NCBI RefSeq assembly: GCF_027580225.2
Contig: NC_073354.2
Location: 25,812,001-25,876,000, forward strand
Length of the DNA stretch: 64,000 bases
Direction: 5' to 3'
DNA from: Misgurnus anguillicaudatus
Lineage: Eukaryota; Chordata; Actinopteri; Cypriniformes; Cobitidae
This document shows, piece by piece, positions 17,861 through 30,504 of this stretch (its first letter is position 1; each line of letters begins with the position of its first letter). A program made the translations under genes and the position numbers. Below the pieces are notes generated by a model. That model had not been told where the DNA came from and searched no databases. It saw nothing but the letters and a program-made list of their open reading frames with translations.

Positions 17861-19213
17861 CTGTGCCCCAATTCAAAGGCTGTGACCTCCGAAGGCTGCA
17901 TTCCAAGACTGAATGCGTCACAGCAGCACGCTAGTAAAAGAGGTCGCACACCGGATGAGAAGTGCAGCGCCGCGTCACGTCATGAATCTAAAAACGGAAC
18001 ACATTTTTTCTATGAATGTACACGCACACCGGCGGTGGACGCTGCTCAAATCCCTGCCGCACCACAGAGCGCCACTCACGTAGTTTAATAACATCATATT
18101 TGTCAACGCCAAATCGTTAGTGATTAACATTGGTTGCTAAAGTATATTTTGCATTTTGAAGTAGACGCTATGTGACTAAGCTTGCGCTATTTAATGTGCA
18201 CTTCCGCTGTACGATACCGAGTGGTCCTAGACACGGCGCTGCGCTTCTCGTCCGGTGTGCGACCCCCTTAAGACCGTCCCAATTCGAAGGATGCTTAAAA
18301 TGCAGCCCTAAAACTTGTACTTCTTTCCTTGAGCCACGAAAGATACAACAAATGGATCCTTCATAGCTAAAGCCCAGTACACACCACAAGATAATCAGGC
18401 AGAATTAGGCCGATTTTCCTCCTTACGACAATCCTTACGACAATGTGGTTGAACCAATTATCTTATCAGATTTTCCTGTGGTGCTTGGTGTGTTTAGAGC
18501 ATCTGAATCTGCTTGGAACTATGTCCGGCCCGCTTTGATCGCAAATCGTAAATATTCAACATGTTGAATATTTATGATTAGAAATCTTGTTGTGTGGGGG
18601 AACGGTGAGGACAAATGCACACAGACACTGTAGATTGTCACATGAAACGAAACAATACCCAATCAGAAAGCAAGCTGATGAAAGACGAAACCATAGCAAC
18701 TACAGTCATGGCGCAGCAGGCATGGCACAGCTTAATACCTTCAAGTTGCCATAGCAGCTCCGACAAATATACAAGTCTTTCCAGCAGTTGTACGAAATAT
18801 TCATAGTTAGTATTACTGATCAAAGAAGGTGCATTAATTACCTCTATCAAGTTGTTGATGCGCCAATTCGTAGGAGGCAAACCATACGGCTTTGAACGAG
18901 ACCTGGGAGAACAAGGAAGAAGTTTGTACGTAGACGCGTGGACTTGGTGTTGTTGTATGTCAGTGCTTCATATTGCCACCTAGCCGCCTGAAGTGCATAC
19001 TACATTGAATATCACACACTTTTGCCTCACCATATGCACGCAGATCCCCCCCCAAAACACTCGTATAAATGTGGAATAATGTGATAATGCAACGCCACTT
19101 TTGCGTTTTCTCTTCAGATCGTTTCCCTGTAAACATAGCCTAAGGCTATCCCGAGATTTATTGTGTGGCACATTTGAAGGACGCGACCTTCAAGGATTCC
19201 AATTGGGACACAG
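17861..19213. mobile_element. Mosaic of degraded inverted-repeat DNA transposons
   Basis: The outer ends CTGTGCCCCAATTC and GAATTGGGACACAG-like (19200-19213, GATTCCAATTGGGACACAG) are inverted. Inside, gtcgcacaccgga (17943 on) and its near-exact inversion (18233-18266) mark a second, smaller element. A perfect 26-bp palindrome at 18549-18574 probably marks the middle of a third. The start 'AAAGCCC..TACAC' occurs at 18370 and again at 19218. No intact duplications were found, so nesting order is uncertain. Confidence 0.5.
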
Positions 19214-20640
19214 CTAAAGCCCGGAATACACTGCACGATTTTTGGCTGTCCCAGACGAAAGATTGCCATCGTGAAACAATTGTTGCGAATTCTGTGGTCA
19301 TGGCTCTTCATCTGTTGGCCTATGTCGTACAATGAGAGAGGTTTAAAGACGGCCGTTTTCCTGGTCTTGTATCCAAAATAGCTTATGATAGTTTTCTGAC
19401 AGTGTCAGAAATTCAGCATGATCAACGCAGAGTGTGTTTGCTGCTACGACCTGCGTAACGGTATTGGTTTACCACTAGCGCATGCTGGTAACGTTGCGCT
19501 AACGTGTGACGCAGCCGTCAAAGCCTCCGATTCAATAGGTGTCATCATCGTAAAGTCTTTATGCTTGTCGTACCCAAGTTTCAACGATTCATTTCGCACA
19601 ATGTGATAAGGTAATGAGCTTATAAAAATTCAATTTGAATCGAAAGCTAAGTTGTAGCAAAATATATTTAAAAAAATTTGCTGATCATGTTGCTATGCTG
19701 ATTATGAACTTTGCGCTATAAAATAAAAACATTGATGCATGTTTATGACTTTACATGGTTCCAGATTATTAATAATAACGCAAAAATACTGGTTCAATGT
19801 GACAGTGTTTTGAAGAGCCTCAACCTCACACAAACCTGCCAAAAGTAAACAAAAAAGTAACAGGCACCCATATAACTTTCTATTTCGCTACACTTTCACT
19901 GCGGCTATAATTACTGGTGTCTCAACAAGATCAAGAGATGCTAATTGTTATGCTACGTATCCTTGCGGGATGCTAACTGACTATTTGGACGTCTCCACGG
20001 ATGAGTGCGTATTTTCATTTCCTATCGCCTAAATCGTCTGCGTGCATAAAATCTGCGTGACAACGTTCCTCGTCATCTCCACATAATCACCCTCAGCTTC
20101 ACCCGTCACGAAAAGTCACATTTATTCCCACAACAGCTAAACTATTTAAAATATGCTCTGTTAAAAGCCTTTATTTATAAATGGGGCAACGGAGAAGTGG
20201 AATGGGATTTGGGTTTGCAGCGCTCACAGCAAAACACATGTGAGACCTGGCCCAGCCTGGTGACAGCTTTCAGCTCTCTCAGTTCTGGAGTGAAGATGGA
20301 GAAGAAACGCAGACCAAAGCATCTTTCTCTCCTGCCAAATTACTTCAGAGCAAAAATCTGTCTGTCCTTCTGGTGGTTTGGTTTAAAAATTTTTTTAATG
20401 GAATACAATTAACCGTTAGTTGACCTGGAAGGGGTCAATGAATAACAGCAGGGCTACCGTATCAGCTATTAGTATCTATCACATTTAAATCTACAATTTA
20501 CTGAGTGGAAGGTACATGGAGAGTTAAAAATGGTCTCAATAATGGACAGTTTTCTCACAGTTTTAAGTCAGATGTATTAAATTATACTCTGACTGGCTCA
20601 ACAAACAACTTTCTGCCTGTTCAGACTAATACCAAAAGTG
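19214..20640. other. Intergenic, probable transposon remnants
   Basis: It begins with a terminus resembling that at 18370 and continues with CpG-containing sequence to about 20130. No matching right end was identified. From 20160 the sequence looks unique. No coding signal was accepted. Confidence 0.4.
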
Positions 20641-22000
20641 TATTCATATAAATTTGAATGGACATTCATTCAAAGGAAGTTTATCGATTTATTTTCACAT
20701 CCTTTGATCTGTTCGCCAGCACTATGTCTTTCTTGGGAAAGCCGCGATCCATTCCAAATTACCATTTCTCTCACAGGCATACTTCCCTTTTTGACACCAA
20801 TAACAGTGGCTGAATAAAATATAAGCATGCATTTGCAAATTCCCACAATGAAAAAAACCCATAGCGTTTCTCGAACAAGATCAAAACCCAAATTTCCCCC
20901 TTCAGCGAGCCAATGGGATCTGAGGCCTCGGACTTGTCACTCGTTTGCTGATATATTCAAGGAGTGTGGAATAGGCTGTTTAGGCTGACCTTGGTGTTTA
21001 AACTATCACTAATTTGAGCTGGATAACTTCCTGGTTTCATTACTCTTGCAAGCATGGCAGAGATGACAGAAGTCCCAGCGGCGCCGGCCTGATGGAGAGG
21101 AAGCAGCGCTGCCACGGCGGCGCCCAAGTCAAACGCAAAGGTCAACGTCCAGCGTGCACCCCAATCCCCAGAGCTCCCTTTAAAACCGCAGGACAACGCA
21201 AATAGGTTGCGTCACGCAATTTCCGTTGGGCGACTGGGTTTTAGAAGAAAGGTAATTTCTGGGGAGGGTAATTTAAGATGTTTAAAGGTTAATTTGAACG
21301 TACGCACTTCATCAGTTCTTCCTCCAAGGTCTTACTTAAGGAAGACGCTGTGCAGTTTCAAACATAAATGCGTACTTGTGTAAAATTAGAGTAGGAAATG
21401 AAGTAAAAGTAACAAAAGCATTAAAAGAAAATGTATGAGGCAAGCATCAAACGAACAGGTCAACGGCTTTTGTTTCAAGCATCCCCCTTCGCCATAAGTA
21501 ATAGTAGTTTGTTTTATATTACACAGTAGAGTCTATTCTTCTAACTTTATGGGAGAAAGTAATCTGCTCATTAATCTTAAAGCCACAATCCATCATATCT
21601 TCTCTACACGGACAACGCTTAGATCTGCTTACCATTGGTTTTTATCTTTCAAAACTGGGAGAAATTATTCTCTCACCGTCTCTTAGGTTTCTATTTCAGA
21701 GTTCTGTGTAAATGGGGGGAGCGGACGGGTGGGGGGGGAGTTACACGCCGAAATGAATATTATTGTCACATCTCGAGCCAGGTCAAATTCCCCAACAAAT
21801 GTGCAATTTGGAGATGACGCCTGCCACGGAAAGTCTGCCTTTAATTTTCTCCGCCGCTGGCACACACGCTGACATGTGCACGCAAAAAAGCACATGTACA
21901 CACACACACAGATGCGCACTAAGAAAGAGAGAGAGATGAGTGAGAGACACTGAGAGAAAGCAAGTGCAGGAAAGCAAAGTTAATGGTTTATTTTGCTCAA
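20641..22000. other. Non-repetitive block, candidate regulatory sequence
   Basis: The stretches 20670-21240 and 21480-21960 are repeat-free by eye, have balanced composition and contain many short overlapping frames on both strands. That is common in conserved non-coding sequence near developmental transcription factors. A GA/CA-rich simple stretch lies at 21898-21960. No experimental or alignment evidence is available here. Confidence 0.35.
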
Positions 22001-22284
22001 TTGCCTGTTTAGTTTATAAAGTAAGGTTTTGATAGTCCTCAATGATCTTTATTAAGTAAAGTCTTTATGTGCAATAATAGACGCTGTAAAAATATACTGA
22101 CTTGATAACCATCTATAAATGTTTTGCTTCATTTTGATTAAGATGAGATGGGACTGATTTCCTCCCCCGATGCTCTTTTAGAAGTCGATGTGAATTGCAG
22201 TTCCCATCCAAATTTACTTCCATATGTGAGGTAATTCTCAGTGAATCAAGAAAAATATTGAACAGGAAAGTGCACGTTACTCAA

Positions 22285-22415
22285 TGCAAGTTTTACATTT
22301 ACCTCTATACATTTGGCAGATGCAGTGCATTACAAGGTACATTTTAACAGTATGTGTGATCTCTGGGATCGAACCCATGACCATTTGCGCTGCTAATGCA
22401 ATGCTCAAAAACTTT
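22285..22415 (-). mobile_element. tRNA-derived SINE, minus strand
   Basis: On the minus strand a B-box-like GGTTCGATCCC (around 22365-22378) is followed by a tail. The plus-strand form of that tail reads ttacatttacctctatacatttggcaga near 22292-22320, the conserved tail shared by fish V-SINE-type elements. The tail is diverged. This is a repeat, not a tRNA gene. Confidence 0.65.
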
Positions 22416-23029
22416 CGTTTGACATTTTACTAGATTGTATATAGGGCATATGTTGTAAAATTCAACTTTATGATATTTTAAAGCTAACACAAAAGTCAAT
22501 GCTAAGATATTCGTACATGATTTCGTTTGCACGTCTGCATTCATGTACAATCAACAGGGTAACCGCCAGCCTGCCTGCTTTGATTAGAGAACAAGGATTG
22601 ATGGGATTTTAAAAGCTGTGCTGTAATTCAGATGTAGAGAACTTTGCGGTTCTCACTTTTACTTACACTAATTGAGAACATAACATTCTTTACATCTGTA
22701 ACTGTATATTGTACTGAATTACTGTTTATTGATCATTTTAACTCATATCCAGTACATCTGGAGCCTGTTTTAAAGCAAATGGAAGTGCATTACGTGACTG
22801 TTGAGATATTATTAGGCTTTGTTTAACTTTATGAATCAAAGGTATATTTATATAAGACTATTATAATGACCCGAGTATTTTTTTAAGCATGTATTCAGTA
22901 AGGCTTATAAATCATTTGGCTCATAAAGTATTTAAAACTCAGTTTTTTGGTGTTTTTATGCATTTATTAAAGGCAAGGGCCCCACTCACCACAGGTGAGC
23001 ATGACGTCTTGATTCACATCCATTTATTA
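22416..23029. other. Intergenic, nothing recognised
   Basis: AT-rich sequence with chance frames only. Confidence 0.4.
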
Positions 23030-23082
23030 CACTAAGGTAGTGGTTCACAAGCTTTTGGGCGTGCGCCCAACCTAATGTAGTG

Positions 23083-25821
23083 GGGCAGGCACGTGCACAC
23101 ATAGACATCAAAGGGGGCTTGAGCACCTGCCCTTTTTATTCCTGGAGAGAAAGTGCCCTTTTTTTCTGGGGTGCTTTTTAAAAAAAATATATATATATAT
23201 ATATATATATATGATCTTTATTCATATAACAACTGATGTCTGTCTGTTTCTTGTGTTTTTTACTTGTTGCTTATTTAATTTAACATGAATTTATTCAGGA
23301 ATCCTTTAAATAAGATTTAAACTCTTATATAAAGAAAAATAGCGCTATTTGTGGCACACAAACGGTTAACAGATGAGTCCCGCCTCCAAAATTCACATCG
23401 CTAATATGATTGGCTTTACCTTTCCTTAGTCGCGCCTCTCTAACTTATTTCGCTTTATGATTGGCTTGTCTACACTCGTGCTGCATCATTCGCGCTTCAA
23501 GCGCCAAAGCTGCTCAGCCTGAATACGAGACGCGATGTCCATGATTATGCAGGCAGCTACCGGTAAGTGTGTGAGGAAGAAAGCATTCTTGTATTAACAG
23601 TTTTATGCACAAAATATGGGACACGTTGTTACATATAACGATTCAGGGACATTGTTTTCCATGGCAATCCCATATTAACCTGAAGAGTTGCAAACTTGTA
23701 ACAGTGTGTAGTTTAAACAGACTGCTCATAAAATAATAAAGCACAAACAATAAAATAATTGCTAACTACAGTAGTAAGCTTTTTTGTTTGCGTTTTTTGT
23801 TATGGCTGTTAAATAAGTATAATGTGTTATACTGGAGTGCTGGAGTAGATTGGAAAGAAATCTGATGGTTCAGTATTTTACTTGCCCAGTCAGAATTTTC
23901 ACTGACATCACAAAAAAGTAAAATATAAAATACAAATAAAATAGGCCTAACCTATATTTGTTGTTTCTGACATGTGTAACCCTAATAAATATGAAACCTA
24001 AGATTAAAGGTGCCATAGGATGTGTTGTCATAATATGTTAAATTGTTCTTTGACAATTACATAGAAGGTATGTTGCTTTATTAAGTGCAAAAATTATCCA
24101 GAAACGTTTTGACATGTCTATTTACAACCCTAGAATTTGTCATTTTAATTAGATGGTCTATTTTTGCCCTATTTGAAAGGGTCATGAATAATAATGTTGA
24201 GCTCTGCTCTGATTGCTCTGCTCTGAGGCTCATGCCAGAAGCTCATATTAGTACACAGACCTTATATTTTGAGCCCTTATCAGACAAAAATACATTTTGA
24301 GTAACAACTAACAACTAATCAGCTAAACGCTAGCATATGATATAGCATTTATTGGCATGTAGTGCTAACTCAGCAGTTACAACTCTGTTATTAGCATTTT
24401 AACAAATTTGTAATTAATATGTAATTTAATGTTTTCAAAACATGCACATTGTGTAATGGCTTCCTTTGCTGCTCTATAAACCTAGACTTCTAAGGAGACC
24501 ATGGAGTCTGTGTGAACTGATTATTTCGTAGAAATAATCTTTTGAAAATTAAACAATTGCGTGAGTTTGAGGAAGATAAAATTAATTAACTTTTTTAAAT
24601 AATTTTTTTAAAAAGGAACTCAGAATTGTGTTAATATATATACTTTTTGTTAAAAAAAAAAGAAAAAAAATACATAATTATGAAAGGTGCCCTTTATTTC
24701 ACTTGAGCCCCTGCCCCTTAAAATGTCTGTGCACGTCCCTGTAGTGGGGTCATTCTACAAAAAAAGGTGGAAATGCTTGTCCCTTGCTTTTGCAGACCCC
24801 TTAATCATTTAATTTGACCCAATAATCCCATAATGATATATATTTAATAAATATTAACATGATGAGAGAGTTGATTTATGTAATTTTCTTTTTTTCCTTT
24901 TTTAAACTTTTTTTTAAATGTCTGGTCCTGAAAATTGCCCTGTCCCTTTGATCATACATGGAAGTTGAACTGTGTACTTATTATTTAAAACCATGTTTTT
25001 TATAAAACAAATCTAATTTACATTTACCTTTAACCCTGTATGAATTTACTACAACACTGAAATGGTAAAAAATACACTATTAATATGAATAATATCAAAT
25101 AAATATTTGTCCCCCATATTTTTGTCATTGGTGTTACCCTACCCAAAGCACCTTTATTTTGAAACAATAAATCAGCTATTTGAAGTTTTTTATGGGGCAA
25201 GAGGTCAGTGGAAGAAGTGCAGTGGAGGAAGGCAAAAGGTTTGTGAGATGTCTTACCTTATTTGTCTAAAATATCATGATATGTCTAAGAGTTTTGAGAT
25301 GAGATTTTTTGGAAGTCATTAGTGTTACTCTTTTTTTATAGCTGGGAGTGTTAAGATCTTTACATAAAAATACATTATACTGAATAAGTATGTGATTGTT
25401 ACATCTCTGATGAAATAGCACATGGCTAATGGCGGCCATTTTGTTAAAATGTTAGTTTTTTCTATACATTGTCATTAGTGTTACCATCATTGGTGTTACC
25501 GTCATTGGTGTTACCGTATTCCTTTAACTGACCAACATAAAAGCATACAAACAAAACAAGATGGAAAAATGTTTAAGATTATAAGTTTATCATATTCATT
25601 ATCTATTATTATATTCTCATTTTGTCAGGTATTGAAGATACAACGTCATGGATTCTTTATTAAAACGTATTAAAAATTAAACATAGATTAAGCTCCCCGT
25701 TTTGCAGATTTATAGATTTGACAAGTTAATTAATGCTATTATAGAAGTTTTGGGTGTTTTGAAAGAAGTTCATTTAAGCAAATTTCCATCACCCGAATTC
25801 CACCTTTTCTGTATATGACCC
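23083..25821. mobile_element. GGGT...ACCC element nested in the outer hAT-like element
   Basis: It begins GGG, is split by a later insertion, and continues TCATTCTAC at 24750. It ends GTATATGACCC at 25821. The flanking agtg at 23079-23082 and 25822-25825 is a 4-bp duplication. Its interior has diverged repeats of CATTGGTGTTACC at about 25125, 25472, 25488 and 25502. It is the same terminal class as the element at 16527. Confidence 0.7.
23086..24741. mobile_element. hAT-like element, innermost of the nest
   Basis: 1656-bp element with ends CAGGCACGTGCACACATAG and GTCTGTGCACGTCCCTG. A perfect 8-bp duplication tagtgggg lies at 23078-23085 and 24742-24749. The left interior has a promoter-like CpG stretch and a short ATG exon-like segment (ATGTCCATGATTATGCAGGC at 23535) ending at GTAAGT, possibly the 5' end of a lost transposase gene. 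A TTAAAGGTGCC-type terminus near 24004 suggests a further partial insertion. A TA run lies at 23187-23211. Confidence 0.85.
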
Positions 25822-25994
25822 AGTGCATCCCTTCGCAGACCCCCATAAAACAAACTTAGGTTTTGGATTAAACAAAACATATTAAATTATATAATGTAGT
25901 GCTGTTGGTATAGCTATATTTTTCTGAGGTTTGATTACACAGAATTTATGATAAATCAATGTACTTTTGTAGTTTGAGAACCACAGCACTGAGA

Positions 25995-27500
25995 AAAAGA
26001 GAAAACCTTACATCCATCTGTTTGCATTTAATGAAGAACATTCCATCGGCTTTTGAATTAATGAAATATTTAACTGCAACGTTCGAGAATACCTTTTAGA
26101 AGGATTTTTGCGGGAATGTGCCTTTGACATTTTGCCTTCAAGGGATTGAACAGTCCTTAGTTTTTCAAAAAAATTGCAATAAAATTAAAAAATTTTTTTA
26201 AATGCAATTCACTTGTATGATTACTTCATAAATAAGTCTGTGTTTTAATATCTTAACGCAGACAAGGTCGCTGATTCTTGCAAACATCACCATAATGGAA
26301 AATAGTCCTTCAGTGTTCTTTGTTGTGAAGTAAAGCTTTTTTTGTGCAGGGAACAGCAGCTTGCTCTCCAGCCGTGCTGCTCTGAGGGGAGCAGAGTGGA
26401 ATTTAGTGCATTTCCCCTTTTCGTGAGCTGGTCTTATTCGCTTGCTGCCAACTCTGGGCTCCATTTCGACTCCACATGGATTTTCCCCTCAGGGGTCACC
26501 ATGAGAGCGAGCAGATCAATAATTAAAAAAACAAAAATGGTAGGCAGTGGACGTGGAGGGTAGAGTGTAGTAAACACAGACACCGGCGAATAACAGAGTG
26601 TTATGACAGCTCCAAACAAATCAGGGGATGGCAGAGGGACAATGTGATGACTGGACAGGGGCAAGACAGTTTATGACACCCCAGCATCAGTCATAAACGT
26701 AAGGCTTTTACATATACAGTCTGAGACTTTTAAGTAAAAATTAATTTTTACAGTTTTAAGTGAAATTCACTGAAACAGTTGACATTAATCTTCATTCCAA
26801 TGTTCATTGTCCTAAACATTGTTTATTTCAAGATTTAAATGAATAAATCCCTGGTTTTCAATTAGACTGTCTAAGTAAATATCTTGCAGACTTACTTTTT
26901 TGATTAACTAATTGCATACATTTCCTCAAAGTGGAACATAATGTGGTAAACATTAAATTGCTTGTGAGTAATAAAGAAAAGAAAATTAAAGTCAATGACT
27001 TGGGCATCTGATTTCATATGATATGTGCTTTATCAAGCTTGGCCACAAGGTGGCCTTCAAATGCTCAAAAAAAACCCACAAACACATGGGTTTGAGGGCT
27101 GTGGGTGGCAGGTACCGTGTGTTTTGTGACCCCAAAACATTTGACAGCAATCTGTTTATTTACATGTTGTTGTGGGTAAATTTTGAAGGTTGAGCTTGTT
27201 TTGTAAATTAACTGGTAACTAACACATAATTATGTAAGTGTTGCTCCAGTAGCGAAAATTGTTTCCTCATTTACCAAAAAGGCAAAAGAAACCAAAATAT
27301 GTTGAAATCTTTATTTTTAGCATTCTGTTGACTCATGTTATATCATAATATGTAAATATCTTAGAAAGAGGTTTTAACATCTTTAAAGATGATATAACAA
27401 TGTTTAAAAGTTTACATCACAGTCAGTCATAACCCAAACTAAACTCTTTTACTCGCCTTTACAACTAAATTAAACATTGTTAAACACTAATTTGAAGAAA
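25995..27500. other. Intergenic, with a possible regulatory block
   Basis: The stretch 26340-26680 is GC-balanced, repeat-free by eye, and contains ordered short motifs. It could be a conserved element. The rest is AT-rich with nothing recognised. Confidence 0.35.
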
Positions 27501-27504
27501 AATA

Positions 27505-28006
27505 CAGTACTGTGCAAAAGTCTTAGGCCACCATGCCAAAATTAGATTTGTTGTTTTTGCAATGTTGTAGTAATTGTTTCTCAGTCTCTTTAATAGAATA
27601 CATCCAGAAAATACAGAAAATGTGTATAAAACTGTATAAAAATGTAAACTGATGTGTCAAGTTTTTAGGGTAAACTCCCCTTCCACTTGAGCAATAGAAG
27701 GAAACCGCAGGATCTCTTAAACTTAAATAAAATGTAATCCTAATTTCTCATTTTAAAGAAATTAGTCTTTTTAATTCATTCTGCTCAAAAACGCTCAAGA
27801 TGTGTTTTTCATGCCAAGAGAGGCCCACTAAAGATCGACGATGCCTAAAGAAGACATTTAGTCCTGAATTTTTTTTTTTACATATTAGCTGTATTTTCTG
27901 TTTGTATCTTAATAAAATATATTGAACAATAAATATGGATGAACACATTAAAACTTCTAAAACAACAAGTCTGGTGGTGGTGGCCTAAGACTTTATTACA
28001 GTATTG
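27505..28006. mobile_element. TA-flanked mariner-like MITE, family CAGTACTGTGCAAAAG
   Basis: It begins CAGTACTGTGCAAAAGTC and ends GACTTTATTACAGTATTG, with TA at 27503-27504 and 28007-28008. The inverted ends share the AGTCTTAGGCCACC core. The 502 bp have no intact transposase; a 66-codon minus-strand frame is chance. Confidence 0.85.
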
Positions 28007-28479
28007 TATCTGTTTTTTATTATTTCCATTTTCTTCTACCTATCTTCTTTGCCTTTTTAATATAACTATAGGCCTATGCTTAATAATCATATTTGCAGTT
28101 ACGTAACTGAAGTCCCTTTAAGGTTGTAACTCAGTTTTTCCCTGTTGATGATGTAGCTCATGGTTACATTTAAATGGATGTGGCTGAAAACAGAAACAGT
28201 CTGTTTTAAGCTTTGGTTCGTCATCGTAACCCTGCCAGAAATGAGCAACTATCATAAACCATTTTTTCCAACAAAACCATAGGAACCATAGAGATCAAAA
28301 GTTAAACAATGTTTTTAAGATTCTTGAGGCTGTATGTTTGCTTAAAGACAAACAAAGAGGTCAAAACGTAATAATAACGTATTAAATAATATTTAAGTGG
28401 TATTGTTAGCCTAAGAACAATTTATCTTATCTGCATTTCTGTGCCAAGACATATAACTATTCTTTGGTAATGTTATTGG

Positions 28480-29773
28480 GCGCGTTCACACCTCAGGGGA
28501 ATCCCCAGTAGCAGTTTTAACACGGTTGTTCTGATTCAAAGTGTGAGTGTTTTTAAAGGGTGGAAAAGTTCCTAGAGCAGTGTATGTCCGCTGTATGACC
28601 ACAAAGTACCGCGAGAGCCATTCGAGAGAAACAAAACTGAACGCTTTCTTATTGTTCTCGCGGCATTTTGATGTCATAATCTGATCCGTTTGCGTATCGC
28701 TACTTCAAATCGAACACACTTACAGATACGCTGTGTGAACGGATTTCTGTCACATAATATTGCCGGTTGTATCATGGGGGTAGGTACCGCTACTGGAAAG
28801 GTTCGACAATTTACCTCAATCTTCGGTTGTGTGTCATCCCAATTTGTTAGATCGAGTCGCTCTCCTCGATAGAAGCTTCCCCGCTGTTGGTCAAGTAGGC
28901 CTATGAGAGACATACAAATAACTTCGATAAAACTCACAGCAACAGTAAAAAAGTCGTTCAATTTGGTGACAAAATACCTAAATACACGATGGTCATTACA
29001 GGAAGTATTTTTTCCTTTATAATCACGTTATTCTGAGTGGCATGGCTGGCGAATCCTTGCTCGCGATTCATTTATGAAGTAACTTAATTTATGCTGGGAT
29101 TTCTGACGAAAAATAAACATTATATCAGTTATTCTGAATTATTCCTGCTTAATAATTACAATAATCGATTATTATCCACTTTGACAAATATGTTAATGTG
29201 AAATTAAAATGAGCGTAAACGAAATACACTGACTGCTCGTGCAACCACGTTAACAACTCCAATGTCCAAGGTAAAATTACGGTAGAATGGCATGGGAACG
29301 CAGCTAGCTTACTTTTCGTCCGTATGAACAGATGATTTCGAGAGTCGTCTTAGTAAATGTGTGTTCTGTGTGCTGCGTGTTCCATTTGTAGTAGGCAAAC
29401 ATTACTGTACTAACTATTAGCCTTCATCATAATTTCCCTGACCAAAACCATACGTGAATAATTAGCTATAATACACGTCAAGCACAAGTACATAATGGAT
29501 TAATGTTTTGCACCCATCAACAAGAGGAGACCCGTTTGATGTATGATGCTCTCAGCATCTCCTGCTCTGGCGCGTGCAATATCCGGAGCACAGCCAGCTG
29601 TGTATTGAATCACGGGGGGTTGTACATACACTCTGTACGAATGACAACTGCGCATCCATTTATCGCATCCGAAACAATGAGACTCGATTTCTGGCGTCTG
29701 CAATATATAGACAGTTTTTTAAACCTTAATTAGGCTAGAAGGTTTGACCACATGCGATATTGTGGATTTTTAG
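28480..29773. other. CpG-richer intergenic stretch
   Basis: It begins gggcgcgttcacacc, a phrase common at ends of fish DNA transposons. Frequent CpG and overlapping short frames on both strands follow to about 29700. It may be an old transposon or a promoter-like region. No gene is supported. Confidence 0.35.
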
Positions 29774-29845
29774 GCAGGCGCAAGAGAGATGGACTAATAT
29801 GGACTGGGCACCGTATGACGAGCAACACAAGGGAGATGTCGAAAG
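29774..29845 (+). CDS. Weak candidate exon
   Basis: A 72-bp segment between an acceptor-like gatttttaggcag (AG at 29772-29773) and a donor-like GAAAG|GTACAG. It is open in one frame and would encode QAQERWTNMDWAPYDEQHKG plus DVE, entering and leaving in phase 2. The acceptor pyrimidine tract is short. The peptide is unrecognised and there is no linked exon, so chance is the leading explanation. Confidence 0.15.
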
Positions 29846-30194
29846 GTACAGTATGAACAATGAAATCTATGCAAACGAGTTTAATATTTATCCTGAGATG
29901 CTATTTTTAATATTAGTATGTGTTATAATAATATTATGTATAAAATTAAAAAAATATTTTGTGTTCGCGTGCTGTGAAATCTCAAACAGAAGACATCATT
30001 TTTATATGCGTCTAAAGGGTTAATTACCACATTAGTCAACAGACCTTTCTGGACCATGTGACAAGCAAATGCCAAAGCGTCTTGTTCTTTAAAAACCCGA
30101 ACAGTACATATATAATATGTGTTTACAATAGGCCTATGTAAATTTAACACCTTTATTAAAAGTGCATATACAATTGATCAGTTTTGGATAGGTT

Positions 30195-30305
30195 AGATGT
30201 CCAAATGACTTACATTATATTAAGTTAAGTTCCATGGGAATCAAATCGAACCCAGAAGCTTTGTACTGCTAGCAATGCTCTACCAATTGGGCTACCAGGA
30301 ATAAT
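30195..30305 (-). mobile_element. tRNA-derived SINE, minus strand
   Basis: On the minus strand an A-box-like AATTGGTAGAGCATTGCTAG is followed by a B-box-like GGGTTCGATT. A short SINE tail (ccaaatgacttacattatat on the plus strand) is adjacent. It does not fold as a complete tRNA with a matched acceptor stem, so I call a SINE head rather than a tRNA gene. Confidence 0.65.
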
Positions 30306-30504
30306 TAATTTCTAAAAACTGTTTTATAACAAACATTGTCTTCTTATGATTCTGGACACATCAAGGAACCAAATAAGTTTAGCCTGCGTTTATCAGAGCT
30401 TAGGAACTCCAGCTTGTTATCCAGATGTCAACCGAGTTTGTGCAGGTTTCAGTACTCTGGCTATTTTGGACATACAATATTCACATAAAGGATAAATTGT
30501 CTTA

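Larger units (their letters stand above)
23038..25986. mobile_element. hAT-like element (outermost of three nested)
   Basis: The left end tagtggttcacaagct and right end agtttgagaaccacag are diverged versions of the CAGTGGTTCTCAAACT terminus also seen at 36668. The flanks cactaagg (23030-23037) and cactgaga (25987-25994) form an 8-bp duplication with two mismatches. Almost all of its length is the insertion described at 23083-25821. Confidence 0.65.

Noticed and set aside
17765..18088. 107-codon frame
   Set aside because: Lies across a TTAA-family fragment and a degraded inverted-repeat element; low-complexity composition.
30222..30300. tRNA gene on the minus strand
   Set aside because: Box motifs adjoin a SINE tail and the acceptor stem is poor.
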